The position numbers and the translations under genes are program-made. This document shows, piece after piece, positions 26,496-35,448 of a stretch of 64,000 nucleotides of DNA. How positions within the stretch are numbered: position 1 is the first letter of the stretch; every line of letters starts with the position of its first letter. This stretch comes from Photobacterium sp. SKA34. GTDB taxonomy: Bacteria > Pseudomonadota > Gammaproteobacteria > Enterobacterales > Vibrionaceae. Location of the stretch: the NCBI RefSeq assembly GCF_000153325.1, contig NZ_CH724142.1:771167-835166 (forward strand), in the 5' to 3' direction. Under the pieces are notes generated by a model. It searched no databases. It saw only the letters and a list, made by a program, of their open reading frames with translations, and was not told the DNA's origin.

Positions 26496-28235
26496 TCAGT
26501 AATTGTAAGCAGAAATTAATGAACTATTTTTTCTTTGATCACGATCATACTGATATATATCACTGCGATAATGCACCAAACCAGAATCATCTACCCATGC
26601 TGTCTGATAAATAAGATCCACAGGTACACTTTTATTATCACCCAATACTATTGTTCGCGTTTTTCTACTTCTGGATAAACTATCAAAACGCTGCTCACTA
26701 CTCCCTGAATATTCTAATAGTACCCTTGCTAAACTTTTTGCTTGTTCAACTCGAATACAACCAGAACTTAACGCACGTTCATTCTTTTTAAATAAAGATC
26801 GCGAAGCAGTATCATGTAAATAAATAGCTTGGTTATTAGGGAAATTAAATTTATATAATCCTAATGCATTTCGCTTTCCTGGTTTTTGTCTTAAACGATA
26901 AGGAAAACGATTCGGTGATAACAAATGATATGGAATTGAATTGATAGCTATTTTTTGCGCGTTATCCCATCCTTTTATCACTTCATAATTATGGTTAGCC
27001 AAATAATTTCGATTTCTTCGTACCTTCGGCATAATATCTTTTTTCATTATAGAATTAGGGACATTCCAATAAGGGTTAAAAACAACCGATTGAATATCAG
27101 AATCAATCATAGGCGTATGTCTTGAAGGGCGTCCAACAATTACTTTACTACCTAGTACCTTTTCACCTTCAAGCCATAAATTCATATAAAAACTGGGAAT
27201 ATTAACCACAATACCGGTATCTGGTTTAACCGACCATAATCGCATACGTTGTGCATTTAGTGCCAATAGTCGAATACGCTCTTTAATGTTGAGTGCAAGC
27301 CATTGCTGGGTTTGCGTCCCTATTACACCATCATTCTTTAAACCATGTCGTTCTTGAAAACGCTTTACTGCAATCAGAACAGAGCCTGATAAATATTGTA
27401 TTTTTTGGGATCTTACATTTTCTGCTTCTAATGTAGTCATATCTCCTAATGTTTCAAGAACAGTCACTACGCCCTCAATATTTTTAACATACTTTCCCGG
27501 TTGAATGATGCCCTTAAATAAAAAGACAGGCCATCGTGTATCTCTTATCTCATTAAGCTTATTTAACGCAGTAACAAGCTCAGTATATTCATTATCTAAT
27601 GGCTTTAACCTAGCAATAAAGAAACGCAAGCGTTGTTGTTCATGGCTTGTTAATAATTCTTCTATAAATCTATCAGAAGGTAATGGCAGTATCGTGGGAG
27701 GTATATCACCAAATAACCATAAGTTGCCTTTTTTTTCTATTGCTTCAATAAATCCCATATATGCAAATAATGTATCAGTTGCTAACACATCGTAATCACG
27801 CCAATCACTATTATTTCTATAACGTTTTAAATTATGATATCTACGGGTTAAATCAGGCGAGATTCTAGATAGCGATAATAAATAAAGTTGTTCTTCAAAC
27901 TCAGACATGGCAATTTGATCTTGCCAAACTTGGCCATAGCCAATGGTTAAATACAATTCAGCTAATTTATCAATATATTGAATACCTTGTACATTATTAG
28001 CAATATCTTTGACCCAATCTTTTGCGATTTGATACTGCTGGCTAACGGTATGATTATTGCTTAATATTTCTTCATCCAATGAATTCATTAATTTAGACGT
28101 GATAATTTTCTTATCATTTATCACTATCATATTATTTTCAGTTGCAGAATAAGATGGCAAATCAGTTGAAGCTGTAAGATTAATAGAAAATAAACATAAT
28201 ACAGAGGTGAAATACCAATACTTACAAATACTCAT
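26496..28235 (-). CDS. ldtD: L,D-transpeptidase LdtD (YcbB)
   Basis: Periplasmic enzyme that makes 3-3 crosslinks in peptidoglycan. Features in order: N-terminal signal sequence; an alpha-helical scaffold of about 280 residues; a peptidoglycan-binding segment (VKRFQERHGLKNDGVIGTQT); and a YkuD catalytic domain with HDTASR and the nucleophile in ALSSGCIRVEQA. ATG 28235 is chosen because GGGGA lies 6-7 bases before it; the earlier TTG is weaker. 579 residues is slightly shorter than E. coli LdtD (~615). In E. coli mukB is its direct neighbour; here 28 kb of other genes intervene. Confidence 0.93.
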   Translation of the reverse strand: MSICKYWYFTSVLCLFSINLTASTDLPSYSATENNMIVINDKKIITSKLMNSLDEEILSNNHTVSQQYQIAKDWVKDIANNVQGIQYIDKLAELYLTIGYGQVWQDQIAMSEFEEQLYLLSLSRISPDLTRRYHNLKRYRNNSDWRDYDVLATDTLFAYMGFIEAIEKKGNLWLFGDIPPTILPLPSDRFIEELLTSHEQQRLRFFIARLKPLDNEYTELVTALNKLNEIRDTRWPVFLFKGIIQPGKYVKNIEGVVTVLETLGDMTTLEAENVRSQKIQYLSGSVLIAVKRFQERHGLKNDGVIGTQTQQWLALNIKERIRLLALNAQRMRLWSVKPDTGIVVNIPSFYMNLWLEGEKVLGSKVIVGRPSRHTPMIDSDIQSVVFNPYWNVPNSIMKKDIMPKVRRNRNYLANHNYEVIKGWDNAQKIAINSIPYHLLSPNRFPYRLRQKPGKRNALGLYKFNFPNNQAIYLHDTASRSLFKKNERALSSGCIRVEQAKSLARVLLEYSGSSEQRFDSLSRSRKTRTIVLGDNKSVPVDLIYQTAWVDDSGLVHYRSDIYQYDRDQRKNSSLISAYNY

Positions 28236-28389
28236 AGAAGTCCCCAAGCACTACCCCGCCATTACTAATAATAGTAGTATTTAGAGCATTAAATGTAGAC
28301 GCAATTTGATTAAAGTGAAATATATCTATAAGAATAGAAAGGAAACAGAAAATTATTAGCAGTAACGTTCGCAGATTACAAAAAATAGT

Positions 28390-28418
28390 GCTGTTTCTTA
28401 TTACTAAGAAGAAACAGC
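28390..28418 (-). terminator. Terminator of the imelysin operon
   Basis: GCTGTTTCTT (28390-28399) pairs with AAGAAACAGC (28409-28418); on the minus strand it is followed by ACTATTTTTTG. It lies 33 bases after the DUF1513 stop. Confidence 0.82.
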
Positions 28419-28450
28419 ATTTGTATCAACAACAGTAGTAAATAACGTTA

Positions 28451-29572
28451 TTAGACAGCAAACAGTGCCCAATGGTTATCCCACATAATCGCACTTTGTT
28501 CTGACGTCTTTTTAAAATGGGTATCAATACTGAGTATTTTCCCTGCGCCAGAGCCAACAATCCAATGGTTATCTAGCATCGCAACGCCAGAAGCATCGAC
28601 TAAAGGCTTCACCTCAACTAACTCTCGTGTTGATTGCTCCCAAATGCCGTAACAATTACCCCTAGGTGACGTTGCTAATAAATAGCCATCAATCGTACCG
28701 ATACTGGCAATGTAATGATTAAACCTCAACCATTCTTCATCTTCAGCCAATAATGAGTGTAATGCTTGTCCACGTTGATGCGTAGCCACCAGCGGTGCGA
28801 CATGTTCAGGCTTACCACGATACTGTTGACCGCAAGCGATATCCCCATTATCCATTAAGCTAAGATGACGAATACTTAGTCGCTTATCAGCAAGTTCTGC
28901 TTGATCAACAATCTCACCTCGGCTCTTATCTAAATACACTAATGCAGGTTGCATTGAATCAAGATTTAACGGTGTTCGCCCTTGGGTATGCACCCCACCA
29001 ACACCCACAGCTAAGGTATTATTATCAGCCCAAATCACTTCATGAGGGCCAATACCAAAATCGCTAAACTCAGCCACTTTGGGTAAACCTTGCTTGACCT
29101 CATAAACCCCAATAATACCACGACTGGTTGCTGACTCTCCCTCCGTTGTATACAAATACTGACCATCGTCAGAAAAAACACCATGACCGTAAAAGTAACG
29201 ATTAGGATCTGCTGCTCGTAAGCCCCATTCTTTACCTGATTTGTGATCAAACACTTGAACATATTGTCCAGGACGGCGAGAAAATACCGCAGCCAACACA
29301 CCATTACGTTGTAACGATATACCATGCCCTCGTGTAGGTAACATAATTTTCAGCAGTGGATTTCCTGATAAATCAGCCACAACAGCTGCAAATTTCCCCG
29401 CTGCGGTTCGACTACAACCAATCAATTTGGGCTGGCTATGTGATTGTGCTGAAACACCATGTCTCGCGCTAACATCACAGCCAGTTACCGACATAAACGG
29501 TAAAGCACTGGCAGATGAAAGCGCATAACGTAATAATTTACGCCTCGATAAGTTAGTCGCCATCGGTTGCAT
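28451..29572 (-). CDS. DUF1513 family periplasmic protein with Tat signal
   Basis: 373 residues; probably a beta-propeller-like protein exported folded. The N-terminus has a twin-arginine motif (LSRRKLLRYA), a hydrophobic core and SVTGC, which also reads as a lipobox, so it may be a Tat-exported lipoprotein. DUF1513 members occur in this gene order with imelysins and di-heme DUF1111 proteins in many proteobacteria; the biochemical role is not known, but iron uptake is assumed from co-regulation. Its start overlaps the end of the second imelysin gene by 20 bases. ATG 29563 (residue 4) is an alternative start. Confidence 0.85.
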   Translation of the reverse strand: MQPMATNLSRRKLLRYALSSASALPFMSVTGCDVSARHGVSAQSHSQPKLIGCSRTAAGKFAAVVADLSGNPLLKIMLPTRGHGISLQRNGVLAAVFSRRPGQYVQVFDHKSGKEWGLRAADPNRYFYGHGVFSDDGQYLYTTEGESATSRGIIGVYEVKQGLPKVAEFSDFGIGPHEVIWADNNTLAVGVGGVHTQGRTPLNLDSMQPALVYLDKSRGEIVDQAELADKRLSIRHLSLMDNGDIACGQQYRGKPEHVAPLVATHQRGQALHSLLAEDEEWLRFNHYIASIGTIDGYLLATSPRGNCYGIWEQSTRELVEVKPLVDASGVAMLDNHWIVGSGAGKILSIDTHFKKTSEQSAIMWDNHWALFAV

Positions 29573-30650
29573 TAAACCCCATTACAATACCTAGCTCTGC
29601 AGCTACATCATCGTGTAACGCTAACTGAATATATTCCAGCCCATTGAACACATTAATTAATTCACGGTATCCAGCTTTTGTTTTTAGTAACGACCCCATG
29701 CTTTTTTCTTGAGGCCAATCGGCTAACAACAGTTCAAAACGCTGATTAATACGATTTGCGGTGATCTCATGCCCTTCTTTAATCAATAAGGCATTCAGAC
29801 CCTTGCCATTAGCAAGATACAACTGATGTAATGCTTCCACACTCGCTTTTAAACTCACCATTGATGTTTGTGAACGCCATGCTTCCGCTTGATATGGTTT
29901 AGGATTACCTGGCTTCCCCATTGGACGAGTCAGTTTTTTAAGGGTGTAATCAAGCTGGTTATTGAGCGCACCTAAATATTCACCTAAGGCTAATGGCGTC
30001 GGTAATGTTTGCCATGGGTTATGCTTCCACTCTGAGACTAAATCTGTGGCGGTTTGTACCATATGCCCTGTTATTGCAACGGCTAACTGACAATAATTAG
30101 CCTGAGATAACTGCTTTTGCTCTTTAAATAAAAACCATTCAGCAGCACCTAAACCCTGCACTACCACACTTTGATCAGCAATGCCTTGGCTGGTAAATGT
30201 TTTATCTGACTGTAACAACTGTTTAAGCTTTCTACCTGTGGTGTTCTTTTTATCAGGCCAAAATTGCACTTGCCAGCTTAAAGCTAATGCTTCTTCACTG
30301 CCTTTTTCGCGGCCTTGTAATGCCATCCAGCTTTGCATTGTTGATAGCCATGCATCTTGCGCCGCTTTTATAGAAGCATCACTGTACTGGCTACAAAGAT
30401 GATTAACGCTCTCATGCAATAAACGTGTCGATTGCTGATACTTTGTTGCGGCATCCAGTGACAGTTCATAAACGGGCGTAAGATTAAAACCTAGCGCCTC
30501 CTTAGGTTTTACACTTTCAATCGGTGGCGTTGGTTTGGGCTCTGATTGTGAAACGTCAATACTGTCGTCACTACAACCTGTGGTAATAATACTTAACGCC
30601 AATGTACAAATAGCAAGAGTAATCTGAGATTGGCTTGCATACTTCTTCAT
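29553..30650 (-). CDS. Imelysin-family lipoprotein (second imelysin of the operon)
   Basis: 365 residues with a lipoprotein signal (LALSIITTGC, cysteine about residue 26), so it is probably anchored in a membrane and facing the periplasm. The imelysin fold is a helical bundle; the usual GxHxxE iron-site motif is here GLGAAEWFLF, lacking the histidine. It may therefore bind metal differently or act as a structural partner of the first imelysin. A strong GAGGT ribosome-binding site precedes the ATG, 15 bases after the DUF1111 stop. Family certain, function inferred. Confidence 0.85.
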   Translation of the reverse strand: MKKYASQSQITLAICTLALSIITTGCSDDSIDVSQSEPKPTPPIESVKPKEALGFNLTPVYELSLDAATKYQQSTRLLHESVNHLCSQYSDASIKAAQDAWLSTMQSWMALQGREKGSEEALALSWQVQFWPDKKNTTGRKLKQLLQSDKTFTSQGIADQSVVVQGLGAAEWFLFKEQKQLSQANYCQLAVAITGHMVQTATDLVSEWKHNPWQTLPTPLALGEYLGALNNQLDYTLKKLTRPMGKPGNPKPYQAEAWRSQTSMVSLKASVEALHQLYLANGKGLNALLIKEGHEITANRINQRFELLLADWPQEKSMGSLLKTKAGYRELINVFNGLEYIQLALHDDVAAELGIVMGFNATDGD

Positions 30651-30665
30651 TACAATACCTCCTCT

Positions 30666-32108
30666 TTACAGTGAATTTAAAAACGCGACTAATGCTTGGC
30701 GATCAGATAAAGGCAGTTGCAACACTTTATCGCGGCTCATTTGTGCTTCACCGCCATGCCATAACACTGCTTCCATAACCGTTCGTGCACGTCCATCATG
30801 TAAAAAGTTAGTGTGTCCGTTCACTTCCTCGGTATAACCTAATCCCCATAACGGCGGTGTACGCCATTCTTGACCATTAGCTAAAAACTCAGGACGATTA
30901 TCTGCTAACCCTTCACCCATATCGTGTAATAACAAATCAGTATAAGGGTTGATAGTTTGTTCAGATAACGCTGGACGATTAGGTACGTTGGCTGTCTTAA
31001 TATTCTTACGGTGACAACTTTCACAGCCAATATCAGAAAACAGCTTTTCACCAGTCATGACTTGAGGTTCTGTAATATTTCGACGCGCAGGAACCGCTAA
31101 ATGCTGCGAATAAAATTCGACAAAATTAAGTACTTTTTCCGTAACTTCATGTTTGCCGCCATTAGGCAGCTCTTGGCAAATTGACTGTTTATTACTACAG
31201 TTTTCTTGTTCAAATAACGCACTGGTTAAGCCTAAATCACCACTAAACGCAGCAGCATTTTGCTGCATTAAAGTCGGTTGCCCCGCTTTCCAACCAAAGC
31301 GTCCAATCACCGTTTTATTCGCTTGCACGTCCCATACTTGGTTTAACTTTCCGCTTACGCCTCTGCCTTCATCGGCTTGTGCAGTAACAAAAGACTGCAA
31401 TGTCGCCTCAGGGATATGCTCCAACAAACCCAATCCGATCATTGTTGGCGCAATACGTGCAGATAGCATTACATCTTCCGCCATTGGGCCATAATTGAGA
31501 TCCTTGATAGTTAAATTAGGCTTACGTAGGGTTATCACCTCACCGTCAGCAAACGTCACTGGTAAATCACTGTAGGTTAATGATATTTGCCCTTCTGGTT
31601 TGGCTTCAGGCAAGGCAAAATCTTGTAATTGGCCGCCATAAGCCGGCTCTGGAATTGAGCCATTTTTAATTAACTGTTTTTTCTGCTCATTTGTTAGTGC
31701 AGGAATACTTAAACGTACCAGCATAGAAACAGCATTAATATCGCCTTTCTCAGGTGGATGACCGCGCCCATCCTTTATGTGGCAATTCTGACAACCATTA
31801 GTATTAAATAACGGCCCTAAACCATCACGAGCATCAGTTGTTGCAGGGGCTTGTACCCAAGGATTACGAAAAAAACTGTTACCAACACTGAAATCTAATC
31901 GCTTAGACATCGGCAAATTACTCGAAGGCAAAGAAAAGGCGTTGGCACCTGTTTTTGGCGTTGTAGTATCACCGCCAGATTTGATTTTTGCCAGTTGCTC
32001 TTGGGTATACTTTGGCTTTTGTTTTTCAGGAATAGTGGATTCTGCAGACGCAATAACAGGCAGTACCCCTAGTGACATCATCATCGTTGCTAAATACTTC
32101 ATACTCAT
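30666..32108 (-). CDS. Di-heme cytochrome c, thiol-oxidoreductase-like (DUF1111)
   Basis: 480-residue exported protein with a signal peptide (MSLGVLPVIASAES) and two c-type heme motifs, CQNCH about residue 105 and CESCH about residue 365. It belongs to the DUF1111 group, annotated as putative thiol oxidoreductases and related to di-heme peroxidases. It lies between two imelysin genes, the usual arrangement, where a redox step on iron in the periplasm is plausible. Redox function is inferred from the hemes; substrate unknown. It is followed closely by the imelysin lipoprotein gene. Confidence 0.88.
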   Translation of the reverse strand: MSMKYLATMMMSLGVLPVIASAESTIPEKQKPKYTQEQLAKIKSGGDTTTPKTGANAFSLPSSNLPMSKRLDFSVGNSFFRNPWVQAPATTDARDGLGPLFNTNGCQNCHIKDGRGHPPEKGDINAVSMLVRLSIPALTNEQKKQLIKNGSIPEPAYGGQLQDFALPEAKPEGQISLTYSDLPVTFADGEVITLRKPNLTIKDLNYGPMAEDVMLSARIAPTMIGLGLLEHIPEATLQSFVTAQADEGRGVSGKLNQVWDVQANKTVIGRFGWKAGQPTLMQQNAAAFSGDLGLTSALFEQENCSNKQSICQELPNGGKHEVTEKVLNFVEFYSQHLAVPARRNITEPQVMTGEKLFSDIGCESCHRKNIKTANVPNRPALSEQTINPYTDLLLHDMGEGLADNRPEFLANGQEWRTPPLWGLGYTEEVNGHTNFLHDGRARTVMEAVLWHGGEAQMSRDKVLQLPLSDRQALVAFLNSL

Positions 32109-32190
32109 AGATTCTTATTATTAAAATACGAATAAAGTCGCCCTAATTGCTGGCGACTTATTTTTATATTTTTGTAGAGCGATAAGTCAC

Positions 32191-33444
32191 TTAGAACTGA
32201 TGATCTGCAGTATCTGGGTTTAAATTACTCACACCAATAATACTTGCCGCTTTTTCAATCTCAGCAGTTTGCTGCACTAAAGCCATAATAGATTTATTCA
32301 CCAACGCATGGCCGGCTTTATTATCTGTAGCAATAAGCTGATCAAAGTGTTGGTTATCTTTTTCAGCTGAATCAACAAGTGTTTGTAGTTGAGCGCGAGT
32401 TTTATCAAATTCTGCTTTAATTTCAGCAGCGGCTTTTTTATCTTGAGCTGCCACTAAGTCATTAATACTTGGGCCTGTTAACACTTCACCATTAGTACGG
32501 GTGTAAGTACCGGTGTAAACGTTATAGATACCTTGCTCATTGTAGTAATGCGAGTTATGGGTGTTATCTGAAAAACAATCATGCTCGTCTTCCGTTGAAT
32601 TGGCTTCTAACGCCACCTTCATGCGCTCACCAGCAAGCTCACCTAATGAAAGAGACCCCATACCAAACAGCATTTTACGTAAGCCGTTATCTGCTGATTC
32701 CGCTAGTAATTCACTACGGTAGTTCTTCGCTTCGGTTGCTGACCACTGCTTTTCCATCCATTGCAGATCGTTAATCAGCAGTTGAGAAGAAGCCGTTAAA
32801 TACTCAGCACGACGATCACAGTTACCATTAGTACACGCTTCGCCCTTTACAAAGTCTGTAAATTTACGATCGCCAGCACCACTCTTAGTACCGTTAAGGT
32901 CTTGTCCCCATAATAGAAACTCAATTGCATGATAACCAGAAGCCACGTTTGCTTCAGAACCGCCTAATTCATTTAAACCAGCAATCAATTCAGGCGTGAT
33001 CTTAGTAACATCAATCTCTTTATTACCGACATTCAGAGTATTACTTGCTACGATATTCGCTTTTGCGCCTTCATTACCAAGCTCGTGTTGGTAATCATTC
33101 GCTACGTAATCAATTAAACCTTCATCTAACGGCCACGCATTTAATTGCCCTTCCCAATCATCAACAATACCATTACCAAAACGGAATACTTCAGATTGTT
33201 GATAAGGAACGCGAGAAGCTTTCCATGCGATACGTGCTGCTGAAAGTGTTTTTTCAGAAGGATTAGCAACAAGTGCAGCAATCGCTTTATCTAAATCTTT
33301 CGCAGTAGTTAATGCATCACTATAAACATTGTGTGCAAGATCAGCATAATGCGTCACCACTTCTTGTTTAGTTGCCGCTTGTGTCACTGTCGGCAACGTG
33401 AATATCGCAGCCGCAATCAGAGTATGAGTAAATATTTTATTCAT
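32191..33444 (-). CDS. Imelysin-family iron-regulated periplasmic protein (IrpA-like)
   Basis: 417 residues with a Sec signal peptide (TLIAAAIFTLPTVTQAA) and the full imelysin repeat. The GxHxxE motif is intact as GYHAIEFLLWGQDL (about residue 180). Related IrpA/ICMP proteins are iron-regulated and linked to iron uptake; the catalytic claim of peptidase activity for the family is old and doubtful. ATG 33444 is used because AAGGAAG lies 8 bases before it; an in-frame TTG at 33480 is further up. It heads the operon imelysin-DUF1111-imelysin-DUF1513 and two Fur-like boxes precede it. Confidence 0.9.
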   Translation of the reverse strand: MNKIFTHTLIAAAIFTLPTVTQAATKQEVVTHYADLAHNVYSDALTTAKDLDKAIAALVANPSEKTLSAARIAWKASRVPYQQSEVFRFGNGIVDDWEGQLNAWPLDEGLIDYVANDYQHELGNEGAKANIVASNTLNVGNKEIDVTKITPELIAGLNELGGSEANVASGYHAIEFLLWGQDLNGTKSGAGDRKFTDFVKGEACTNGNCDRRAEYLTASSQLLINDLQWMEKQWSATEAKNYRSELLAESADNGLRKMLFGMGSLSLGELAGERMKVALEANSTEDEHDCFSDNTHNSHYYNEQGIYNVYTGTYTRTNGEVLTGPSINDLVAAQDKKAAAEIKAEFDKTRAQLQTLVDSAEKDNQHFDQLIATDNKAGHALVNKSIMALVQQTAEIEKAASIIGVSNLNPDTADHQF

Positions 33445-33498
33445 TAAAGGTTCTTCCTTGTTGAGCGTTTCTTGATACAACTAGAATGCAAATCTAAC

Positions 33499-33513
33499 TG
33501 ATAATTGTTATTA
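33499..33513. promoter_or_regulatory. Fur-like box 1
   Basis: TGATAATTGTTATTA matches 12 of 14 defined bases of the 7-1-7 Fur consensus TGATAAT-N-ATTATCA. It lies 55 bases before the first imelysin ATG, at or just below its likely promoter. Confidence 0.6.
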
Positions 33514-33566
33514 TTCAGGCAATATATCAGATTGGTAACATTTTGAAACACATCAACCACAATTAA

Positions 33567-33581
33567 TGATAATAATTTGCA
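33567..33581. promoter_or_regulatory. Fur-like box 2
   Basis: TGATAATAATTTGCA matches 12 of 14 defined bases of the 7-1-7 Fur consensus, with a perfect left half. With box 1 it suggests iron repression of the imelysin operon; it might also affect the divergent MarR gene. Confidence 0.6.
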
Positions 33582-33702
33582 TTTAATTTTAAAAAAACCA
33601 TAACTAGAGCAGATATAACGATTATCTCGATGTAATTCACGTATAATCTTTGCTATAGCTAGCGTAATGATACATATTGCACTACTGAGATTTATTACCA
33701 CA

Positions 33703-33716
33703 GTGATAAATATCAA
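33703..33716. promoter_or_regulatory. FNR/CRP-type palindrome before the MarR gene
   Basis: GTGAT-AAAT-ATCAA differs at one position from the FNR consensus. Its core TGATAAATATCA is a perfect 12-base palindrome, so it may instead be the MarR protein's own operator. It lies 35 bases before the ATG. Confidence 0.35.
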
Positions 33717-33751
33717 TACGTAATATGCCGCTGTAAGATTTGGAGATTTAC

Positions 33752-34255
33752 ATGGACAAGCACGAAGAAGTTCTGATTGCTCTTCGACAAATTATTCGCG
33801 CTATCGACCTGCATTCAAGAAAATTGAACAAAAACGCAGGATTGACAGGGCCTCAATTAGTTTTGATGCGAGCGATTAAAGCATCAGGTGAAGAAGTGAC
33901 TATTCGTCAGCTTTCTAATAACACTAATATGAGTCAAGCAACGGCTACGACCATTCTTGATCGACTAGAAAAGCGCGGTTTAGTCGTACGTCAACGTAGC
34001 CAATTAGATAAGCGTAAAGTGCATGCTCACCTTACCGAAGATGGCTTAACACTCCTTGAAAAAGCGCCATTACCGCTGCAAGACAGCTTTATTTCTCAAT
34101 ATCAAGAGTTGGACGATTGGGAACAATCACTGCTACTGTCATCAGTACAGCGTATTTCAACCATGATGAATGCCGAACATCTTGATGTTGCTCCCCTACT
34201 TGAAGTAGGTAGCATTACTCAGCAAGAAAAAACCAAAAGCGAATTAGAAGAATAA
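33752..34255 (+). CDS. cosR: MarR-family regulator, CosR/EctR-like
   Basis: 167-residue winged-helix regulator. Order of elements: dimerisation helix (EEVLIALRQIIRAIDLHSRKLNK), recognition helix region (TIRQLSNNTNMSQATATTILDRLEKRGLV), wing (RQRSQLDKRKVHAHLT) and C-terminal helices. The sequence resembles CosR of Vibrio cholerae (compatible-solute regulator) and EctR of methylotrophs, from memory. No ectoine or betaine gene is beside it in this window. ATG 33752 is used because TGGAGA lies 8 bases before it; a TTG at 33740 is in frame. A perfect terminator follows. Confidence 0.7.
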   Translation: MDKHEEVLIALRQIIRAIDLHSRKLNKNAGLTGPQLVLMRAIKASGEEVTIRQLSNNTNMSQATATTILDRLEKRGLVVRQRSQLDKRKVHAHLTEDGLTLLEKAPLPLQDSFISQYQELDDWEQSLLLSSVQRISTMMNAEHLDVAPLLEVGSITQQEKTKSELEE

Positions 34256-34291
34256 GCGTCACACACGTTCGTAAATATTGAGAGAATAAAG

Positions 34292-34316
34292 AACCGATCA
34301 TTTGATCGGTTTTTTA
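34292..34316 (+). terminator. Rho-independent terminator of the MarR gene
   Basis: AACCGATCA (34292-34300) pairs with TGATCGGTT (34303-34311), then TTTTT. Perfect 9-bp stem; its A-free left side makes it a plus-strand terminator. Confidence 0.88.
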
Positions 34317-34323
34317 GTTTAAG

Positions 34324-35370
34324 TTATTTAGATATCTTTACGGGTTTTGGAAACATCCACGTACCATCTATAATATCTTGGCTAGGTTGATACATCCGCA
34401 CAATGTAATTCCAACCTTCCATAATAGGTAGACAGTTAACGCGATTATCCTCACAGCCACCAAAATGAATTGTATAAGAACCATCCAGATTCGGCCTTCC
34501 CATCACGCTATTCACATTGTATTTACCTAACTTATTTTCTTTGAAATAACCATCAGCGTCATACAAGCTTATTGACCAAAACGCGTTAACCGGAACATCT
34601 TTTACATTAATCTGGTAAGTATCCACAGGCAGTTTTGGATCAACATTACCATAAAATGCATTCTTATCGGGTAAAGCGCCCCACCCCATTATAGTACCGA
34701 TAGGAAACACGGCTGGATTCACTTCATCAGGACGACCAAAAGCTCCTTTTAGGCTTGGTAAAGTTCTCCCTTTTTCTAACATTTTGTCATAAAGTTTTTT
34801 ATAACTTTCAGAATCATATTTCGCTGGCTGATAAAGCGTTTTTGCGTTGGCTTTCACATTATCTGAAATCAATTTCTGCAAATTTTGTACTTGCGAAATA
34901 TCCTTTTTAGATGATGCATTGACTAAAATCCGAACAATGAAAGCAGCATAATCACTACCTACATTTTCGCTGTTTAACTCGTACTGACCAGCGCCCGTTT
35001 TAACAAATGTGGTATAACCTTGCTCATTAACCGTCATTAGCGAAACATACCGATCCTCCATATCTGGAATGGTAATTTTTACCCCAGCACTCACATCAAA
35101 AACACCCGTCATATAAAGTGTGTCACGATTCATTCTTATAACAGGCTGGTTATTAATAGGGGTTGGCTCTTTGAAACTATAGAATTGATTTAGCCCGCCA
35201 GTAAGTGCCAGTAATCTTTGTGCTTGATTTATAAACTCTACACTCGGAAGTGTTTGTAGCGTAACAGGATCATAACTAGTTTTTTCCTTTGCCTTTACTT
35301 GGCAAGACCCGCCCCCAAACAACATTGAAGCAAATAATATCCAAGTGATTTTAATTCTCATCATCTGCAC
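34324..35370 (-). CDS. DUF1254/DUF1214 domain exported protein
   Basis: About 348 residues starting at a GTG (35370), or 345-346 from ATG 35364/35361, which have AGTGAG just before them. It has a signal peptide with a possible lipobox (LFGGGSC). The N-terminal half is DUF1254 (RMNRDTLYMTGVFDVS, SLMTVNEQGYTTFV) and the C-terminal half DUF1214 (PVNAFWSISLYDADGYF, GWNYIVRMYQPSQDIIDGTW). Such proteins are common in marine bacteria, often as tandem copies; no reaction is established. The immediately upstream sequence is the tail of a second copy. Confidence 0.85.
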   Translation of the reverse strand: MQMMRIKITWILFASMLFGGGSCQVKAKEKTSYDPVTLQTLPSVEFINQAQRLLALTGGLNQFYSFKEPTPINNQPVIRMNRDTLYMTGVFDVSAGVKITIPDMEDRYVSLMTVNEQGYTTFVKTGAGQYELNSENVGSDYAAFIVRILVNASSKKDISQVQNLQKLISDNVKANAKTLYQPAKYDSESYKKLYDKMLEKGRTLPSLKGAFGRPDEVNPAVFPIGTIMGWGALPDKNAFYGNVDPKLPVDTYQINVKDVPVNAFWSISLYDADGYFKENKLGKYNVNSVMGRPNLDGSYTIHFGGCEDNRVNCLPIMEGWNYIVRMYQPSQDIIDGTWMFPKPVKISK

Positions 35371-35448
35371 TCACTTTTTAGAGGGTATTGATGTTGGCAG
35401 CATCCAATTGCCATCTAATGTTTCTTGTTTGGGCTGATAGAAATGAAG
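35371..35448 (-). pseudogene. C-terminal stump of a second DUF1254/DUF1214 gene
   Basis: Minus-strand codons read HFYQPKQETLDGNWMLPTSI and then PSKK before a TGA at 35371-35373, matching the RMYQPSQDIIDGTWMFPKPV end of the neighbouring gene. An in-frame stop stands just upstream (35449-35451), so only about 25 residues survive. The stop abuts the GTG of the intact gene, as in a tandem operon. The rest of the copy has been deleted. Confidence 0.75.

Noticed and set aside
33444..33716. 90-codon minus-strand frame in the imelysin-MarR intergenic region
   Set aside because: It overlaps the Fur-like boxes and the MarR promoter, has no ribosome site and no recognisable sequence.
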